Program-made: the position numbers and the translations under genes | Shown: positions 1 to 12,794 of the stretch, in pieces | How the letters are laid out: each line of letters opens with the position of its first letter | How positions within the stretch are numbered: position 1 is the stretch's first letter | From: Phocoena phocoena | Taxonomy: Eukaryota > Chordata > Mammalia > Artiodactyla > Phocoenidae | Assembly (NCBI RefSeq): GCF_963924675.1 | Contig: NC_089238.1 | Coordinates: 42,426,879-42,490,878 of the forward strand | DNA length: 64,000 bases | Direction: 5' to 3' | Notes under the pieces: generated by a model | What the model was told of the DNA's origin: nothing | Databases searched by the model: none | What the model saw: only the letters and a program-made list of their open reading frames with translations

Positions 1-1526
1 ATACCTTATTGAAAAAACTATTTCTCTTTGAAGACAAACCAAAAGAAGTGGAGTAGGGGATGTTTATTTAACAAGTGTTCCTACCCCTTGCAAAATACTA
101 AACAGGGAGGAATTTTGGCTAATCACATGGTAGATTCTTATAAATACAGTTTGTGAAAATGTGTTAGTTGAACAATATTTAATTGAACTGCCTTTCGTTT
201 TATACTTGAAAGAAATAATGGTAGAAACTTGGGATCAAGAAGCTTACTCATGACCATTATACGGTTTGTTAATAATCACATGTACTGTATCATTCCTACT
301 CCTCTACTACTCACCACGCCAATCCTTTTTCAGTCCCCCAATCTTAGGACAAGTAACAGGCAAGTGAGAAATTTAAGTTATGCTTTGTATAAATATTTGT
401 CTAACCAGACATTTTGATAGTTTGGTAAATATTTTTAACCTAATTGCTCTGACTTTAAGTTATGCTTTGTCTAAATACTTGTCTGCAGAAGTAGTTAGAT
501 TAATTGCCTGTGATAAGGAGTGAATTGGCTGATCTTAAAAGTTTACTTATTCACTCATTCAGCAAATACCGTACCCTTCTATGTGCCAGACACTGTTCTG
601 AGGTACTGCTAACAATTTGGGTAGACTGCTTATTTGCTGCTTATTTGACTCATTATGATGATACCCATAGATACAGAGATACAGTTATTCTTGGATAGAT
701 AAGATATATGAGTTTTTTTATAAGCACTTTGATGTGGATTGTACAAGTTATTTTGTGATTTTCTGCATTCTGTATTAGCAGCTTCGATGTTTACAAACCT
801 TATCAAGAACCAGCATTGGAAACATTTGTTCCCAAGTGTTCTTTTAAATATTTATTTATTCTTCAGCATACAAATTATAATTTAATTTATGAGGGCTTGC
901 TAGAGATCTGTAATGACCCATAGGTCCTGGTTTGAACCAGCAGTTTTTCAGACCATAATGTTTTGGCCCAGGATTTTGTGATGTTGTATATATGTATCTA
1001 GTCTATGAAAATGAGCTCCATACCCCTAGTATTTATATAGCTGCACTTCAAACACTTTCCTACTCAAACAGCTTTAACAGAGTAAAAATTTAGTAGATGT
1101 ACTCTCATTTGATGATGATGATAATGATGCCACTAGCACAGTTTAGTGAATTTTCCATTAGTGGTGGTGGTAAATCCTGAGTAACCCACATGCTTTGGCA
1201 GTCCGTAAATTTATAAATACCTTAAAGGATTGTGTATTCATTCTCATCTGGTTGTACAAATTAATTACAAATGATAATTTATCATTAAACATCTAAAATT
1301 AAAATGTGATTATTGCAGAACTAAAACTTAGAGTTTTCTGCAAAAATTTAGTCAATTTTCCTTTATGAAAATATTTTACCTCTGTTTTTCTGGAAGACTT
1401 GTTATTTCTTTATTGTAATCCAGTTATAAATATAATAATATAGAACTTGGTCTTAAATGTTTGATTTTACAATTAGATTATTTGAAATGCTGATTAGTGT
1501 TTATGCTCCCTGTTATCTCACTCCAG
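1..1526 (+). other. NFAT5 intron (3' part), no gene
   Basis: AT-rich intronic sequence leading to the first NFAT5 exon in the window. It has only short low-complexity runs (GATGATGATGATAATGATG near 1111) and many stops in all frames. The upstream NFAT5 exons, encoding the N-terminus and most of the DNA-binding domain, lie outside the window. Confidence 0.8.
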
Positions 1527-1717
1527 CTGGAAGGCCATAATGAGCCAGTAGTGTTGCAGGTGTTTGTGGGCAATGACTCTGGTCGAGTGAAACCACATGG
1601 ATTTTATCAGGCCTGCAGGGTAACTGGGCGAAATACAACTCCCTGCAAAGAAGTGGACATTGAAGGCACCACTGTTATAGAAGTCGGCCTTGATCCGAGC
1701 AACAATATGACACTGGC
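1527..1717 (+). CDS. NFAT5: NFAT5 coding exon w1 (Rel homology region)
   Basis: The translation begins [20 protein letters not shown] and ends at DPSNNMTLA, which I recognise as the later part of the NFAT5 N-terminal Rel-homology (DNA-binding) domain. The start is fixed by the acceptor CTCACTCCAG before 1527 and the end by the donor GTGAGT at 1718. The exon is 191 nt and leaves two bases (GC) of an Ala codon completed by the next exon. The DNA-recognition loop typical of Rel proteins lies upstream, outside the window. The sequence appears essentially identical to what I know of human NFAT5, as expected for a strongly constrained domain. Confidence 0.96.
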
Positions 1718-3483
1718 GTGAGTACTTAGTAAAAAAATTTTTTGTTAATTCGTTACACTTTTGCAGTAGGCAGGAAAATTTTTTAGTTTCTAATGTATAA
1801 AAGATACTGAGTTTTGTACTGAAATGTTTTAAACATAACAAATAAAAAGAATAGTTTATCGCAGAATGGTAATGGGTGAAAACGAACTCTTTTGCCCTTT
1901 GCTAGAGAATTCCCATAGTGAAAGACAAGGATATAAAAGCCAGGTGGAATGCTGGCTTTTTGGAAAATAATACAGACTTATATGTTGGAATTAATAATAT
2001 TAACATTAAAAAATAAAATTACAAACAATTTGATTTGCTTTCCTAAATTCTCTTTTGTTAGTGTTTGCAGTAGAAACTGACAGAGATCATTCATGGTGCC
2101 TTGACCCATCTTGGTATGAAAAAGCATATTGCTGGTCTAAATTTACCTTCTGTTTCTATTTTCCTATGTTAAAAAATTATGTCCTGGGACTACCTATTTT
2201 TCATCTTATGCATTTTCATTTCCTGAAATATATTAGAAATGATTTAAATTAATTTTTTTCCTTAATCCTTTTATTAAGGACCTTTAATCCTAACAGTAAC
2301 CATAACAGCAGCAAATATTGATCTGGGATAGACCTGTTCTGTAATTATCCGTATTGGATAGCTAAAGACTTTTCTCTACTTGGTTTTCAGGTTTTGTTTT
2401 TTTTTTTTTGAAAACCATTTTGAATAAGTTAGTGAGAGGATAGTTTGAAAAGGGAAATTTTGAAACATATTTAGTGAAGGTTTATTTATTTTTTAACTTT
2501 TGAAATTGTAAAAATAAATGTATATGGTGGAAGATAGGGAGTTACTGATTATTAAAATAGTACTTATTCCTTATAAGTTGAAAATACAGATGAATAAAAA
2601 TCTCAATAAAATTTAGTAGTAATATAAAGCTAAAAACATACCCCTCAAACGCCAACTTCCAACTTAATAGAACTAATTACTGTTTTGACATTTATTTTTC
2701 CGTCCTTTTTTCTGATAAAATTGCGATGATACTCTACTCACTGCTTTGTAACCTGCTCTTCACTTATCATGAGCATTTTCCCATAACATTAAATATTATT
2801 TATAGCATATGTTTTAATGGCTGTGCAGTGTTACATTTTGGGGGGGAGACAGTTACTAATTTTTTTCAAATAAAATCCGTTTCTCTATTTTAATATCTGA
2901 ATTAGGTGCAAAAAGAAAGAGGATAAATTTAATTTTTTAAAGCAAAAGTAACTTGTAAACCATTACTTATGTTCAGATTTTGTTTTTGTTTTTGTTTTGT
3001 TTTTTTTTTTTTTTTTTTTTTTCTTCTTTCCTTGCGGTATGCGGGCCTCTTACTATTGTGGCCTTTCCCGTTTCGGAGCACAGGCTCCGGACACACAGGC
3101 TCAGCGACCATGGCTCACGGGCCCAGCCGCTCCGCGGCACGTGGGATCCTCCCAGATGGGGGCACGAACCCGCGTCCCCTGCATCGGCAGGCGGACTCTC
3201 AACCACTGCGCCACCAGGGAAGCCCCTGTTCAGATTTTGAAATAGTGATTTCTGTACTATTTTTTCCACTATTATTATAAATGAAAAGTTGACAAGATGA
3301 GAAGTTATGAATATTCAGAACTTACCCTTCTCTGTTTTTTGAATTTGGAACCATATAATTATATTACATACTCAAAAATTAACAAGGAAGCAAATTATTT
3401 TTAAAAAGAAAACTTGTTTGATTAAGAATATTGTACTATTTATACAACAGAAAATATCAGTTAATATATTTTTTCTGTATTAG
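1718..3483 (+). other. NFAT5 intron
   Basis: AT-rich intron with no gene seen. It contains one minus-strand SINE (2983-3227); the rest is unremarkable single-copy-looking sequence. Confidence 0.85.
2983..3227 (-). mobile_element. CHR-type tRNA-Glu SINE, short form
   Basis: Poly-T on the left and the inverted SINE head (CACCAGGGAAGCCC) on the right place it on the minus strand. A 12-bp target-site duplication, GTTCAGATTTTG, flanks it at 2971-2982 and 3228-3239. The apparent open frames here (about 80-100 codons) are produced by the SINE and are not genes. Confidence 0.93.
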
Positions 3484-3656
3484 GGTGGACTGCGTAGGGA
3501 TATTGAAATTGAGGAATGCTGATGTTGAAGCCAGAATAGGAATTGCTGGTTCCAAGAAAAAAAGCACTCGTGCCAGATTGGTTTTTCGAGTTAATATCAC
3601 AAGGAAAGATGGCTCCACTTTGACACTGCAAACACCCTCTTCTCCGATTTTATGTA
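3484..3656 (+). CDS. NFAT5: NFAT5 coding exon w2 (Rel homology region end)
   Basis: The exon encodes [20 protein letters not shown] through a basic KKKSTRAR stretch to the strand ending TPSSPILC, the end of the NFAT5 N-terminal Rel domain and the linker to the IPT domain. The acceptor is TTCTGTATTAG and the donor GTAAGT at 3657. It is 173 nt: the first base completes Ala and the last base (A) opens the Thr codon of exon w3. The stretch reads VNITRKDG, where I remember Met rather than Thr in human; that difference is from memory and needs an alignment. Confidence 0.96.
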
Positions 3657-4148
3657 GTAAGTAAGAGAATATGGAGATATTAAATATATGGAGTTTTTTT
3701 TTCATTTTCTATCAATCTTTTGATATCTCTAAATATCAGTTGTTTTTCATACTCCAGCTTGTGATCATGAAAAATTTGAAACATTTTCAAAGCTATAGTT
3801 AAATTTTCTAGGCTAAATTAAAGGTGGGTAATTTCTAATAAAATTCAAAAGGAATGTAGCATTTTGTAGTTTCATCTTATCATCCTATACTGATTTAAAA
3901 AGTAGTTTGAACAGTTTGCCTGAAGTAAATTGTAAAGGCACAGGATTTTCACAGCATCTTCATAGTGTGATAAATCGCTGTGATTCTAAGTGTTTGTATT
4001 AGAATGTAAGAAACAATAAGGTAAGCAGAACTTTGTAAATATATAGCAGTTGGAGTTCTGATTACAAATTAAAGTATTATAGTATAGTGGGAAATGAAAT
4101 TCTTACTTTGCTAACCTTGGCATAGAAAGTAAATGACGTGTGTGCGTA

Positions 4149-4542
4149 ATTTTTTTTTTTTTGGCTGTGTTGGGTCTTCATTGCTTTGCATGGGCTCTTC
4201 CCTGGTTGCACAGAGTGAGAACCACTCTTTGTTGCGGTGTGCGGGCTTCTCATTGTGGTGGCTTCTCTTGTTATGGAGCACAGGCTCTAGGTGCACGGGC
4301 TTCAGTAGTTGTGGCACGTGGCCTCAGTAGTTGTGACTCGCGGGCTCTAGAGTGCAGGCTCAGTAGTTGTGGCACATGGGCTCAGTAGTTGTGGCTCACG
4401 GGCTCTAGAGCACAGGCTCAGTAGTTGTGGCGCACAGGCTTAGTTGCTCTGCGGCATGTGGGATCTTTCCGGACCAGGGATCGAATCCGTGTCCCCTGCA
4501 TTGGCAGGGGGATTCTCAACCACTGCACCACCGGGGAAGTCC
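4149..4542 (-). mobile_element. CHR-type SINE, long form
   Basis: Starts at poly-T followed by GGCTGTGTTGGGTCTTC and ends in the inverted head CCGGGGAAGTCC. The central block repeats AGTAGTTGTGG units more often than usual, so the element is about 390 bp. It is flanked by GTGTGTGCGTA / GTGTGTGTGTA. Confidence 0.9.
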
Positions 4543-4938
4543 GTGTGTGTGTATTTAAATTCAGTCATGTTGTATGTGCTTCAAGATATAGTCTGGTTTC
4601 CCTGTAATGAGTATTATTACAAGTAATAAATAGGAAAACTTTTTCCTTTGTACATCCCTTAAGAAGATTTTCGTTAACTATTATTTTCTTTGGCCTTGCT
4701 TCTGAATTCAAAAGAGCAGAAGAGACTGAGTTCCATTCACTTGAATTTCCTATTGGGTCATTATGGGTATTATGACCTTGGTACCCCCAGGATACTTACA
4801 AAGCCTTTGTTATTTAATTGTAGCTTAGTTTTGTCAAATTATTCACCCTTGGTAAATCTTATTTTTCCCTTCCTTTCTAATTCATCTCAGAAGTGACTAT
4901 ACCCCTATGTTAGCTTGGCAGACACCCTCATTTTTAAA

Positions 4939-5156
4939 ATTTATATTTATTTATTTATTTATTTGCGGTACATGGGCCTCTCACTGCTGTGGCCTCTCCC
5001 GTTGCGGAGCACAGGCTCCAGACGCGCAGGCTCAGCGGCCATGGCTCACAGGCCCAGCCGCTCTGCGGCATGTGGGATCTTCCCGGACCGGGGCACGAAC
5101 CCCTGTCCCCTGCATCGGCAGGCGGACTCTCAACCACTGAGCCACCAGGGAAGCTC
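4939..5156 (-). mobile_element. CHR-type SINE, short form
   Basis: The minus-strand copy begins with a (TTTA)n tail and ends at the inverted head. The duplicated target CACCCTCATTTTAAAA is seen on both sides with one base difference in the T run. Confidence 0.92.
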
Positions 5157-5215
5157 CACCCTCATTTTAAAAAGAAAGTAGTAAATATCTTCCTGATCTC
5201 AAGAGAGCTCATTTG

Positions 5216-5517
5216 GGGCTTCCCTGATAGCACAGTGGTTAAGAATCCAATCCCTGGTCTGGGAAGATCGCACATGCCACGGAGCAACTAATCCTGTACG
5301 CCACAACTGCTGAACCTGTGCTCTAGAGCCCGTGAGCCACAGCTACTGAGCCCATGCGCCTAGAGCCCGTGCTGCACAACAAGAGAAGCCACTGCAATGA
5401 GAAGCCTGCACACCTCAACAAAGAGTAGCCCCTGCTCACCGCAACTAGAGAAAGCCTGTGCGTGGCAACAAAGACCCAATGCAGCCAAAAAATTTTTATA
5501 AAATAAAATAAAAATAA
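5216..5517 (+). mobile_element. CHR-type SINE, long form
   Basis: Plus-strand head GGGCTTCCCTGATAGCACAG, tRNA-related region, then a tail of AAATAAAATAAAAATAA. It is flanked by the perfect duplication AGAGAGCTCATTTGG. It lies only 60 bp from the previous, opposite SINE. Confidence 0.93.
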
Positions 5518-5929
5518 AGAGAGCTCATTTGGATTTCTCTATTTTTCATTATTATGAAAAATTTGTTTTGATACTAGTATTTCCTTGGGCTATTTCTGGA
5601 TAATGTTCAGTTATAAATATACTGCTTTTAAAGTTTCTAGGTTCCATGTCCATTCTGTTGTGTTCAGATAGGGACAGAATAAATCTGTAGATGGTTTATT
5701 GAGTTATAAAGCTTTTCTAATTTAGGTGCTAATTTACTGTAAATCACAATATGTCTCAACTTGAATATTATTAGAATGGAGTTTCAATTTTAGTGGGGCA
5801 TGTGCAGTTCTTCTTTTACGTGATCTAATACTTTGAACATGACCATAGCCACTCTATGTTCCATTATGGGTTTATGGTTTGTGTTTATTTCCGTGAATAT
5901 AACCTTTTTGGCAGGTTAGAGCAGTCGGG

Positions 5930-6075
5930 GTAGAATGAGAGGTGAAAAGGAAATAGGTTAGTAAGAAGGGTTAGAATTGGAATGGGAGGTAGAAGGAAAC
6001 AGGAAGATGAGAGGGAGGTAGAAAAGGAAGAGGGGCCAAAAGGTTCTAGAGCTGGAAGGGAGGAGAGGAAACAGA
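5930..6075 (+). repeat. Purine-rich GA/AGG stretch
   Basis: About 145 bp of almost pure purine (AGG, GAA and GAGG units) with no strict period. The open frame across it is a composition effect. Confidence 0.6.
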
Positions 6076-6660
6076 TACTTGATCTTCCATCTAGAAACAC
6101 TCAGTGGAAAGAAGGCCTAATGCCAGAATTCATGTTGTGCCTTGTGACCTTAGAAAAACAGTCCTGCTTCTACTTGTTGGTTTAACAGTGGCCATTGGAT
6201 CCATTGTCTTTTTGTTTGTTTGTTGTTAAGGGGATAGAAGAATCATCCCCTTTTACATTCTTCACACCTTTAGATGTCTCCAGACAATACATATATACTA
6301 GATCAAATTAAGAATATCAATTTTCATACCTTTTTAGTATCCACCCTTCTATAATAATTTTTTTTAATACGGCAAAATTAATCATAGCTTTCTTCATTAT
6401 AATGTATTTTAGATTTTGTCTTACTAATGCTTATTGTATTAAATCTTACTGAATTTACCGAGTTCCTACTTTCCTTATTTCTAGCTCTTCCACAACTTTA
6501 GAAAAGGGATAATATCATTGAGTAAACTTCTCTTCTCTTCACAGACATTAAAAAGCCTTACTAATTCTTTTGACAGGTTGAAATATTTGCTTTGTTATTT
6601 TTCAGTATTCAGATATTCAGTATTCAGATGTTCATTAATTTTTTTCAGCTTTTTATTTTT

Positions 6661-6921
6661 GGCTGTGTTGGGTCTTTGTTGCTGCGCGAGGGCTTTCTGT
6701 AGTTGTGGTGAGCAGGGGCTGCTCTAGGCATACGGGCTTCAGTAGGTGTAGCATGAGGGCTCAGTAGTTGTGGCTTGCAGGCTCTAGAGCGCAGGCTCTG
6801 TAGTTGTGACGAATGGGCTTAGTTGCTCCATGGCATGTGGGATCTTCCCGGACCAGGGCTCAAACCCGTGTCCCCTGTGTTGGCAGGTGGATTCTTAACT
6901 ACTGTGCCACCAGGGAAGTCC
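6661..6921 (-). mobile_element. CHR-type SINE, long form
   Basis: Minus-strand copy starting GGCTGTGTTGGGTCTTTG and ending CACCAGGGAAGTCC, with duplicated target TCAGCTTTTATTTTT (one T longer on the left). Confidence 0.9.
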
Positions 6922-7754
6922 CTCAGCTTTATTTTTGTGGCCGCTATTAGAACAGCATCTAAAAGCACATTGTTTTTTATAATACCAGAAAGGTGCCTGC
7001 TTTTTTTGTTACAGTTTTTTAAAGCAGTGTGATCACTTTCAAGAGTCAGCTTACTAATTACTTAAAGATAAAATTAAAACAGTTAATGCGTAAATAATCC
7101 TGACTTCAGTTCTGTTTAGTATGGAGTATGTCCTGTTAGGTAACCATTAAACTTTTTAATAGGAAAGACCTTTTTAGGTCAAAAGTTAGAAGTAAATTGT
7201 CTTGAACAGACTAGTTCTTTGTGTAATGTAAATACAAATATATAAAAGATAAATACACATTGTACCTTCAGAGGGGCCTCATTTGGCCATCTTAAGCCTT
7301 TAATACATAAAAGGAAAAAATGAGGTAGGAAAAAAGTTTTGATAATCATGAGTGAAGTGGAATTTCCATATAGTATTTTGAAAGTGGGGGGGGAAGGTTA
7401 TAGACTTTCCATTCATTTTGTTAATACAATATGTGCATATAATTTTGCACCTCTTATTGTTTTCTAATCAAAATAATGTTTATCATATTTTTCTTGAATG
7501 TTGTATAAAAATAAGTATCTAGTTCCAGTGTTACTCCAAAAAGTTATAAATTCACTTAATTCTTTAAAAGGGTATGTAATTACCAGTGTGTGACCAGTAA
7601 CTGTTTCCATTCTGTTCATACATTAACCCTGTGGGTTCCAGACAGTGTATATGTTTATACAATCACAATTTCTTTTAAACTCAGACATTGCTGAAAATAT
7701 TATTTGCCATTCAGATATTGAATTAGGATAAGATACTTGTTTGTATTAAAATAA

Positions 7755-8140
7755 GTGAAGCTAAACGGTGCTACAGTAACAAACAACCAAAAAAATCTAA
7801 GTGGCTTACCCAACAAAGTTTTACTTCTTCCTCATTTTCTGATAATATTGGGTGTAGTTTGGAAGCAGCTCCATTTTCTTCACTCTGGGAACCAGGCTTT
7901 AGAAGCTGCCCCTTTCTGGGATATTGCCATTTTTGTAGTGGAGGAAGATGGTAGAACCACGTGGGGGTCTTAAAGCCTGGAAGTGGCACATTACTTCAGT
8001 TCACATTTCATTATACGAACAAGTCACATGGCCAGTCCTTACATGAGTGGAGCAAGAATGACGTTGAGTGGAGCAAGTCTTCCCACAAGGAACGGCAGGC
8101 CTAGGGAAAGAGGGGCAGTATTTTGACAAGGATAATTTCC
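7755..8140. repeat. Ancient interspersed repeat remnant
   Basis: Text such as GCTACAGTAACAAACAACC, AGTGGCTTACCCAACAAAG and CAAGTCACATGGCCAG resembles a repeat family common in mammalian introns. I cannot name the family with certainty. The overlapping open frames on both strands have no recognisable protein. Confidence 0.4.
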
Positions 8141-9361
8141 CATATTACTTTCTTGTAAAGATAAAATTAAATATGTAAGTATTTAATGAGAAAAAAACTT
8201 AAACTTTTCCTAAAGTTTAATAGACTATCTCATTAATTTAGAAGTTGATAAGTTATACAACCATGTTAAAGTTTACCTTTGCAGTATATATGTTGTTAGG
8301 GTTTACTAAAACAACGAATAGTGTGTTCTATTTCAAAGTGCTTAATCTTAAGGAAGCAGGTTTTTGAGTACCTAAAAAGTATGTATTTGCATTAACCAGT
8401 ATCCCAGGGAGTATTCTGGTGGAAAACTAGTCCTTAGGCATCAATATGGAAGAATGTTTCTGGAGTCAGATATGTTGGGGGGACTGTGTACTATACTCAC
8501 TTCTTGGATATTTACAGTGTACATCAGAATGTGAAATGCTTGGAGAAATCCTATTGTTCATTTACCTTTGCTTAACTCAGTAATTCCCAGATACACTTAC
8601 TTTGGAACCTGTTTTACTATGCAGTACATATTAAATTTTCTTAAGGAAATCATGACATGAGGAAGTTGGTAGGCCAGTTACAATTTCTTAGATCTGGCTC
8701 CTGCTCAGTACTAGTCAACCTCTTTGTTAATTGTACTAGTGGTTAGTTGGTCTATGTAATTGAAAAACAAGTGCATTTTATCTTTAACCTCAGGGTATCC
8801 TAGTTCAAGGAGATCTCCTGGTAGAAAGAATTACTCTGAATTGCATTCAGTCTGTTTTCAAGTGTTCTTTTGGTTTAGGGCCTGAGTCCTGGGTCTAGAT
8901 CCTTAAAGATGCCCTCAATACCACCCATAGGCTCACATTGCCTCAGAAGTCTTGTAATGGCATAGCATAGCTGACATTTTTAAGGTTAAGATTGTGAGAT
9001 AAAGTTGTTTTTAAATTGAATTTTTAAAAAATATTAAGACAGAAACATGACCAAATTCATATTTTACACCTTTTTTTTTGTTCATGTAATGAGAAAACAA
9101 AGATGACATCTAATAAATTAAAATGTCATCGCAGACATTAATCCATCCCTATAAAATCTTATAATAGTTATTAAAAATTAATACAGACTTTTCTGTTTTT
9201 TCTTTGCTTTCTGTTATGGTAAAATTTAATATGCAGAATAAAAGAAGTCAAATTCAGGGGTCAACAATGACAACTTATAGAACTGGATAATTGAGAGTTG
9301 ATTTTAGATAAGAAGTAAGTGTTGGTGGTTCTTTTTATGGAATGCTTATATATATCTACAG

Positions 9362-9496
9362 CTCAGCCAGCAGGAGTGCCAGAAATCTTAAAGAAGAGCT
9401 TACATAGCTGTTCAGTGAAAGGAGAGGAAGAAGTATTTTTAATCGGCAAGAACTTTCTGAAAGGAACTAAAGTTATTTTCCAAGAAAATGTTTCTG
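9362..9496 (+). CDS. NFAT5: NFAT5 coding exon w3 (start of IPT/TIG domain)
   Basis: Encodes [20 protein letters not shown] followed by [25 protein letters not shown]. This is the first half of the C-terminal Rel-homology (IPT/TIG) domain, an immunoglobulin-like fold used for dimerisation; NFAT5 dimerises through it and encircles DNA. Acceptor TATCTACAG, donor GTAAGT at 9497; 135 nt. The first two bases complete the Thr codon begun in w2 and the last base G opens Asp of w4. The following intron is only 125 bp. Confidence 0.96.
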
Positions 9497-9621
9497 GTAA
9501 GTAGGCACAATACTGCCTTAGAAATTGTTGCGTGTTTCACTTTGTTATAAAGATATAATTGTAGCTACAAAGTAAAAAATTTTTCACAATTTTAGTAAGT
9601 CACTGTTTTTATTTCAATCAG

Positions 9622-9674
9622 ATGAAAACTCTTGGAAGTCAGAAGCTGAAATCGACATGGAATTATTTCATCAG
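9622..9674 (+). CDS. NFAT5: NFAT5 coding exon w4 (IPT/TIG domain)
   Basis: A 53-nt micro-exon encoding DENSWKSEAEIDMELFHQ, an acidic, exposed part of the IPT/TIG domain. Acceptor TTTCAATCAG, donor GTATAA at 9675 (a weak donor consensus). It ends on a codon boundary (CAG), so w5 starts in phase 0. Confidence 0.95.
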
Positions 9675-11165
9675 GTATAATTTAAACTTTTTACAGTTTG
9701 ATTGCTTACTGAGAAATTGAGTTTTGCTCCAAATTTTCCTGCATTAACAAATTTCTTCTTTATATGAGGTTGACCTAAATCATTTAAAGTTTCTTTCTTG
9801 GATTTCTTTAACTGAAATAGATTTATTCCACTGATGCTAGAAATGACAGTTCTCTATCTGAAAAAGTTAAGAGCATTAGCAAATTACCATTGTTAATGAA
9901 TGAAAGATTTCCTAATATTTATTTGCTCTGAGGATTTGGACTATCTTAACGTACTATTTAGTTAAATCAAAGGAAAACATTTATTGAGTACCTGCTATGT
10001 GCCAGGTGTTTTATACTTGTTAGTTACCTTTTTGCATTCAGAAGCACTACTTGTTACACTTGAAGAGTCTATATTTGTAGGACCTTGCTATTTATTGTTT
10101 TCCAAATAACAAGGAAAAAAGTTTGAAAACAAGGATAAAGAACTGACTTAAGAATTAGTATGTAGAGCGGATAAGACCAACCTCATAGAAGTTGAAACTA
10201 ACAAAAGAGAAAGACAAACTTATGAGTAAATCAGATATAAGGCATACGCAGAAGACTGGTATGTGTAAGTACAGTTCATAAAGAACAGAGAAGCAAAAGA
10301 ACACAAATCAGAGCCAGCCAAAGGGAGAGACTATACATAAAGTAAGGTCTGGGAGGGTCCTGAAGGTGAAGCTTCCTGTCCTCAGGGATGCCTTACCTTC
10401 TCAGCACATTGATGTGTGACAACATAGGCAGTACATACAGAGTACTGCCTGTTAGGAAGCTCATCCAAGCTATTGGTATTCAGAGTTTTTATTTGGGTTG
10501 GATCACATACTGCCCGTGCAGCTAACCTTTAGTCTCCAGTTCCCCCAGAGGTTGGAAATGATATGACATGTTTCAAAGCTCTCTTCATAAATTACATTGT
10601 TAGACTTTTCAGTGGCCAAAGCCCCTAAACAAACGAAGATACTTCTGTCAGACAGGACATTCTAGGGGCCTAGAGATCACCTCCCAGTAGACAAGGGAAA
10701 AGACTATACCTCACTTTGAGTTAAATGAATTCTTCACTACAGAGTATCATTTAAGGTGGAGCTTCCTGAATACCTAGACAAATGCTATGCAGAAAGTTTT
10801 CCTACATGCTGTCAAGAAGAGATAATAGGACTCAGCAGCCATTCCTTTGTCACATTTAACATCAGATAATCTCTGTTAGACTAGTCTTAACTGAAATTCT
10901 AGTACCTTCTTTGTCACTAACAATCTGTGTTACCTGTGTAAGACAAGTCTCTCTTTTGCCCCACTTTTCTAATCTGTAAGATAAACTCTTTTACTAGATT
11001 ATTTGAGGTTCCTTCTAACTCTGGCATTTTATGATTTCTTGTATAACTTGTTGATCAGACCATTCCCACTTCAGAGCTTGTAAGCTCTGAAAAAGATTAT
11101 CTGCTGGAAAAAAGAAAGTCGTTACTTTGAATCCAAGCAGATTTTTCTAAGAAATTAAAATTCAG

Positions 11166-11350
11166 GGACTTCCTGGTGGTCCAGTGGCTAAGACTCCGCA
11201 CTCCCAATGCAGGGGACCCAGTTCAGTCCCTGGTCAGGGAAGTATTATAGATCCTACACGCATGCTGCAACTAAGAGTTCGAATGCCGCAACTAAAAGAT
11301 CCCGCATGCTGCAACTAAGACACGGCGCAGCAAAAATAAATATTTTTAAA
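11166..11350 (+). mobile_element. CHR-1-like SINE, diverged
   Basis: Head GGGACTTCCTGGTGGTCCAG, then the GGTCAGGGAAGTATTATAGAT block and a duplicated GCATGCTGCAACTAAGA motif, then an A-rich tail. The many differences from the consensus suggest an older copy than the others. Confidence 0.85.
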
Positions 11351-11638
11351 AGAGAAAAAAATTAAATTTCATATATTCTTCTCCTTTTACCTCAGAGAAC
11401 ATTCTGCCTGCTCCACAGGTCTCCCAATCCTTTGTGTGTTTTGTCTGTATTGTACTCCTAGCTCAGTGGTAGTTAATTGCTCTTAATTTTTGGGAGTAGT
11501 ATTTTTAAAAAGCTTACTATCACTACCTACAATTTACTTAGTTTTTAATTCAAACCACTTGTAGAATTTCTGGATTCAGATTGAGGAAGTAAGAAGAATT
11601 AGTATGAAAATAGGTTCATTTGGCTTTTAAAAGGTTTC

Positions 11639-12005
11639 GGGGGCTTCCCTGGTGGTGCAGTGGTTAAGAATCTGCCTGCCAATGCAGGGGACACGGGTTT
11701 GAGCCCTGGTCCAGCAAGACCCCACATGCCACAGAGCAACTAAGCCCGTGCACCACAACTGCTGAGCCTGTGCTCTAGAGCCCGCAAGCCACAACTGCTG
11801 AGCCCGTGTGCCACAACTACTGAAGCCCACGCACCTAGAGCCCGTGCTCCACAACAAGAGAAGCCACCACAGTGAGAAGCCCACACACTGCAACAAAGAG
11901 TTGCCCCCGCTCTGTGGAACCAGAGAAAAGCCCATGCACAGCAACGAAGACTCAGTGCAGCCAAAAAATGGAATAAATAAAATAAAATAAATTTTATAAA
12001 TAAAT
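11639..12005 (+). mobile_element. CHR-type SINE, long form
   Basis: Complete plus-strand copy ending CAGCCAAAAAATGGAATAAA and a long AAATAAA tail, flanked by the perfect duplication AAAAGGTTTC (11629-11638 and 12006-12015). Confidence 0.94.
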
Positions 12006-12520
12006 AAAAGGTTTCAAATTAGATTTGCTTAAATACGCTCTCCAAAGCAAGTGGAGTAAAAGGTTTGTTTAAATAAAATATGCATCTGACTTTTAGATAC
12101 TAATTCTGTTACTAATTACCAAGAAACAAGTTTTTATTCAGAAGAATAATTTCAGTTATTGAGTTTGCCAAATATGTAATTTTAAGACCGGGAAGATACT
12201 TCACAAATCCATCCATTCAACCATCTCCTTAACTGTAGGTAGGACTGCTTTGTGATGTAGTTGCAGTATTTAAACAAAGGAAGGTGGGCAAGATTTTAAG
12301 ATTCTGTTTCTTAGAAGTTGGATCACTGCAGGTACATTTTTTGATGGCCTCATGGGCAATTGAGTATGTGCATTCAGATTTTTGCCCCCTAATACCTGTG
12401 GATGTACACACATTTATATATGTTTTTGCACCTGAATTAGAAGTGTGATTTTTTTTGAGATGGCTAACTGGATTCAGGAAGCATTCTATTAATGCCATAA
12501 ATAAGCTATATATATTTTTT

Positions 12521-12794
12521 TAAATTTATTTTTGGCTGTGTTGGGTCTTTGTTTCTGTGCGAGGGCTTTCTCTAGTTGCAGTGAGAGAGGGCCCCTCTTC
12601 ATCGCGGTGCACGGGCCTCTCACTATCGTGGCCTCTTGTTGCGGAGCACAGGCTCCAGACACACAGGCTCAGTAGTTGTGGCTCACGGGCCTAGTTGCTC
12701 CGCGGCATATGGGATCCTCCCAGACCAGGGCTCGAACCCATGTCCCCTGCATTAGCAGGCAGATTCTCAACCACTGCGCCACCAGGGAAGCCCC
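12521..12794 (-). mobile_element. CHR-type SINE
   Basis: Minus-strand copy. It starts like the long form (GGCTGTGTTGGGTCTTTG) and continues with a short-form-like block (CACGGGCCTCTCACTATCGT), so it looks mosaic. Flanked by AAGCTATATATATTTTTT / AAGCTATTTTTAAAT. Confidence 0.88.

Larger units (their letters stand above)
3657..9361 (+). other. NFAT5 intron (5.7 kb)
   Basis: Repeat-populated intron: SINEs at 4149-4542, 4939-5156, 5216-5517 and 6661-6921; a purine-rich GA stretch at about 5930-6075; and a diverged interspersed repeat at about 7755-8140. No exon-like segment with bounded splice sites was seen. Confidence 0.8.

Noticed and set aside
2973..3280. Several overlapping 80-100 codon open frames, with similar ones at about 4133-4388, 4907-5181, 19080-19410, 22044-22434, 40569-41099, 50069-50361, 52676-53335 and 61256-61718
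   Set aside because: All are translations of CHR-type SINEs on either strand; the same peptide words recur at every copy.
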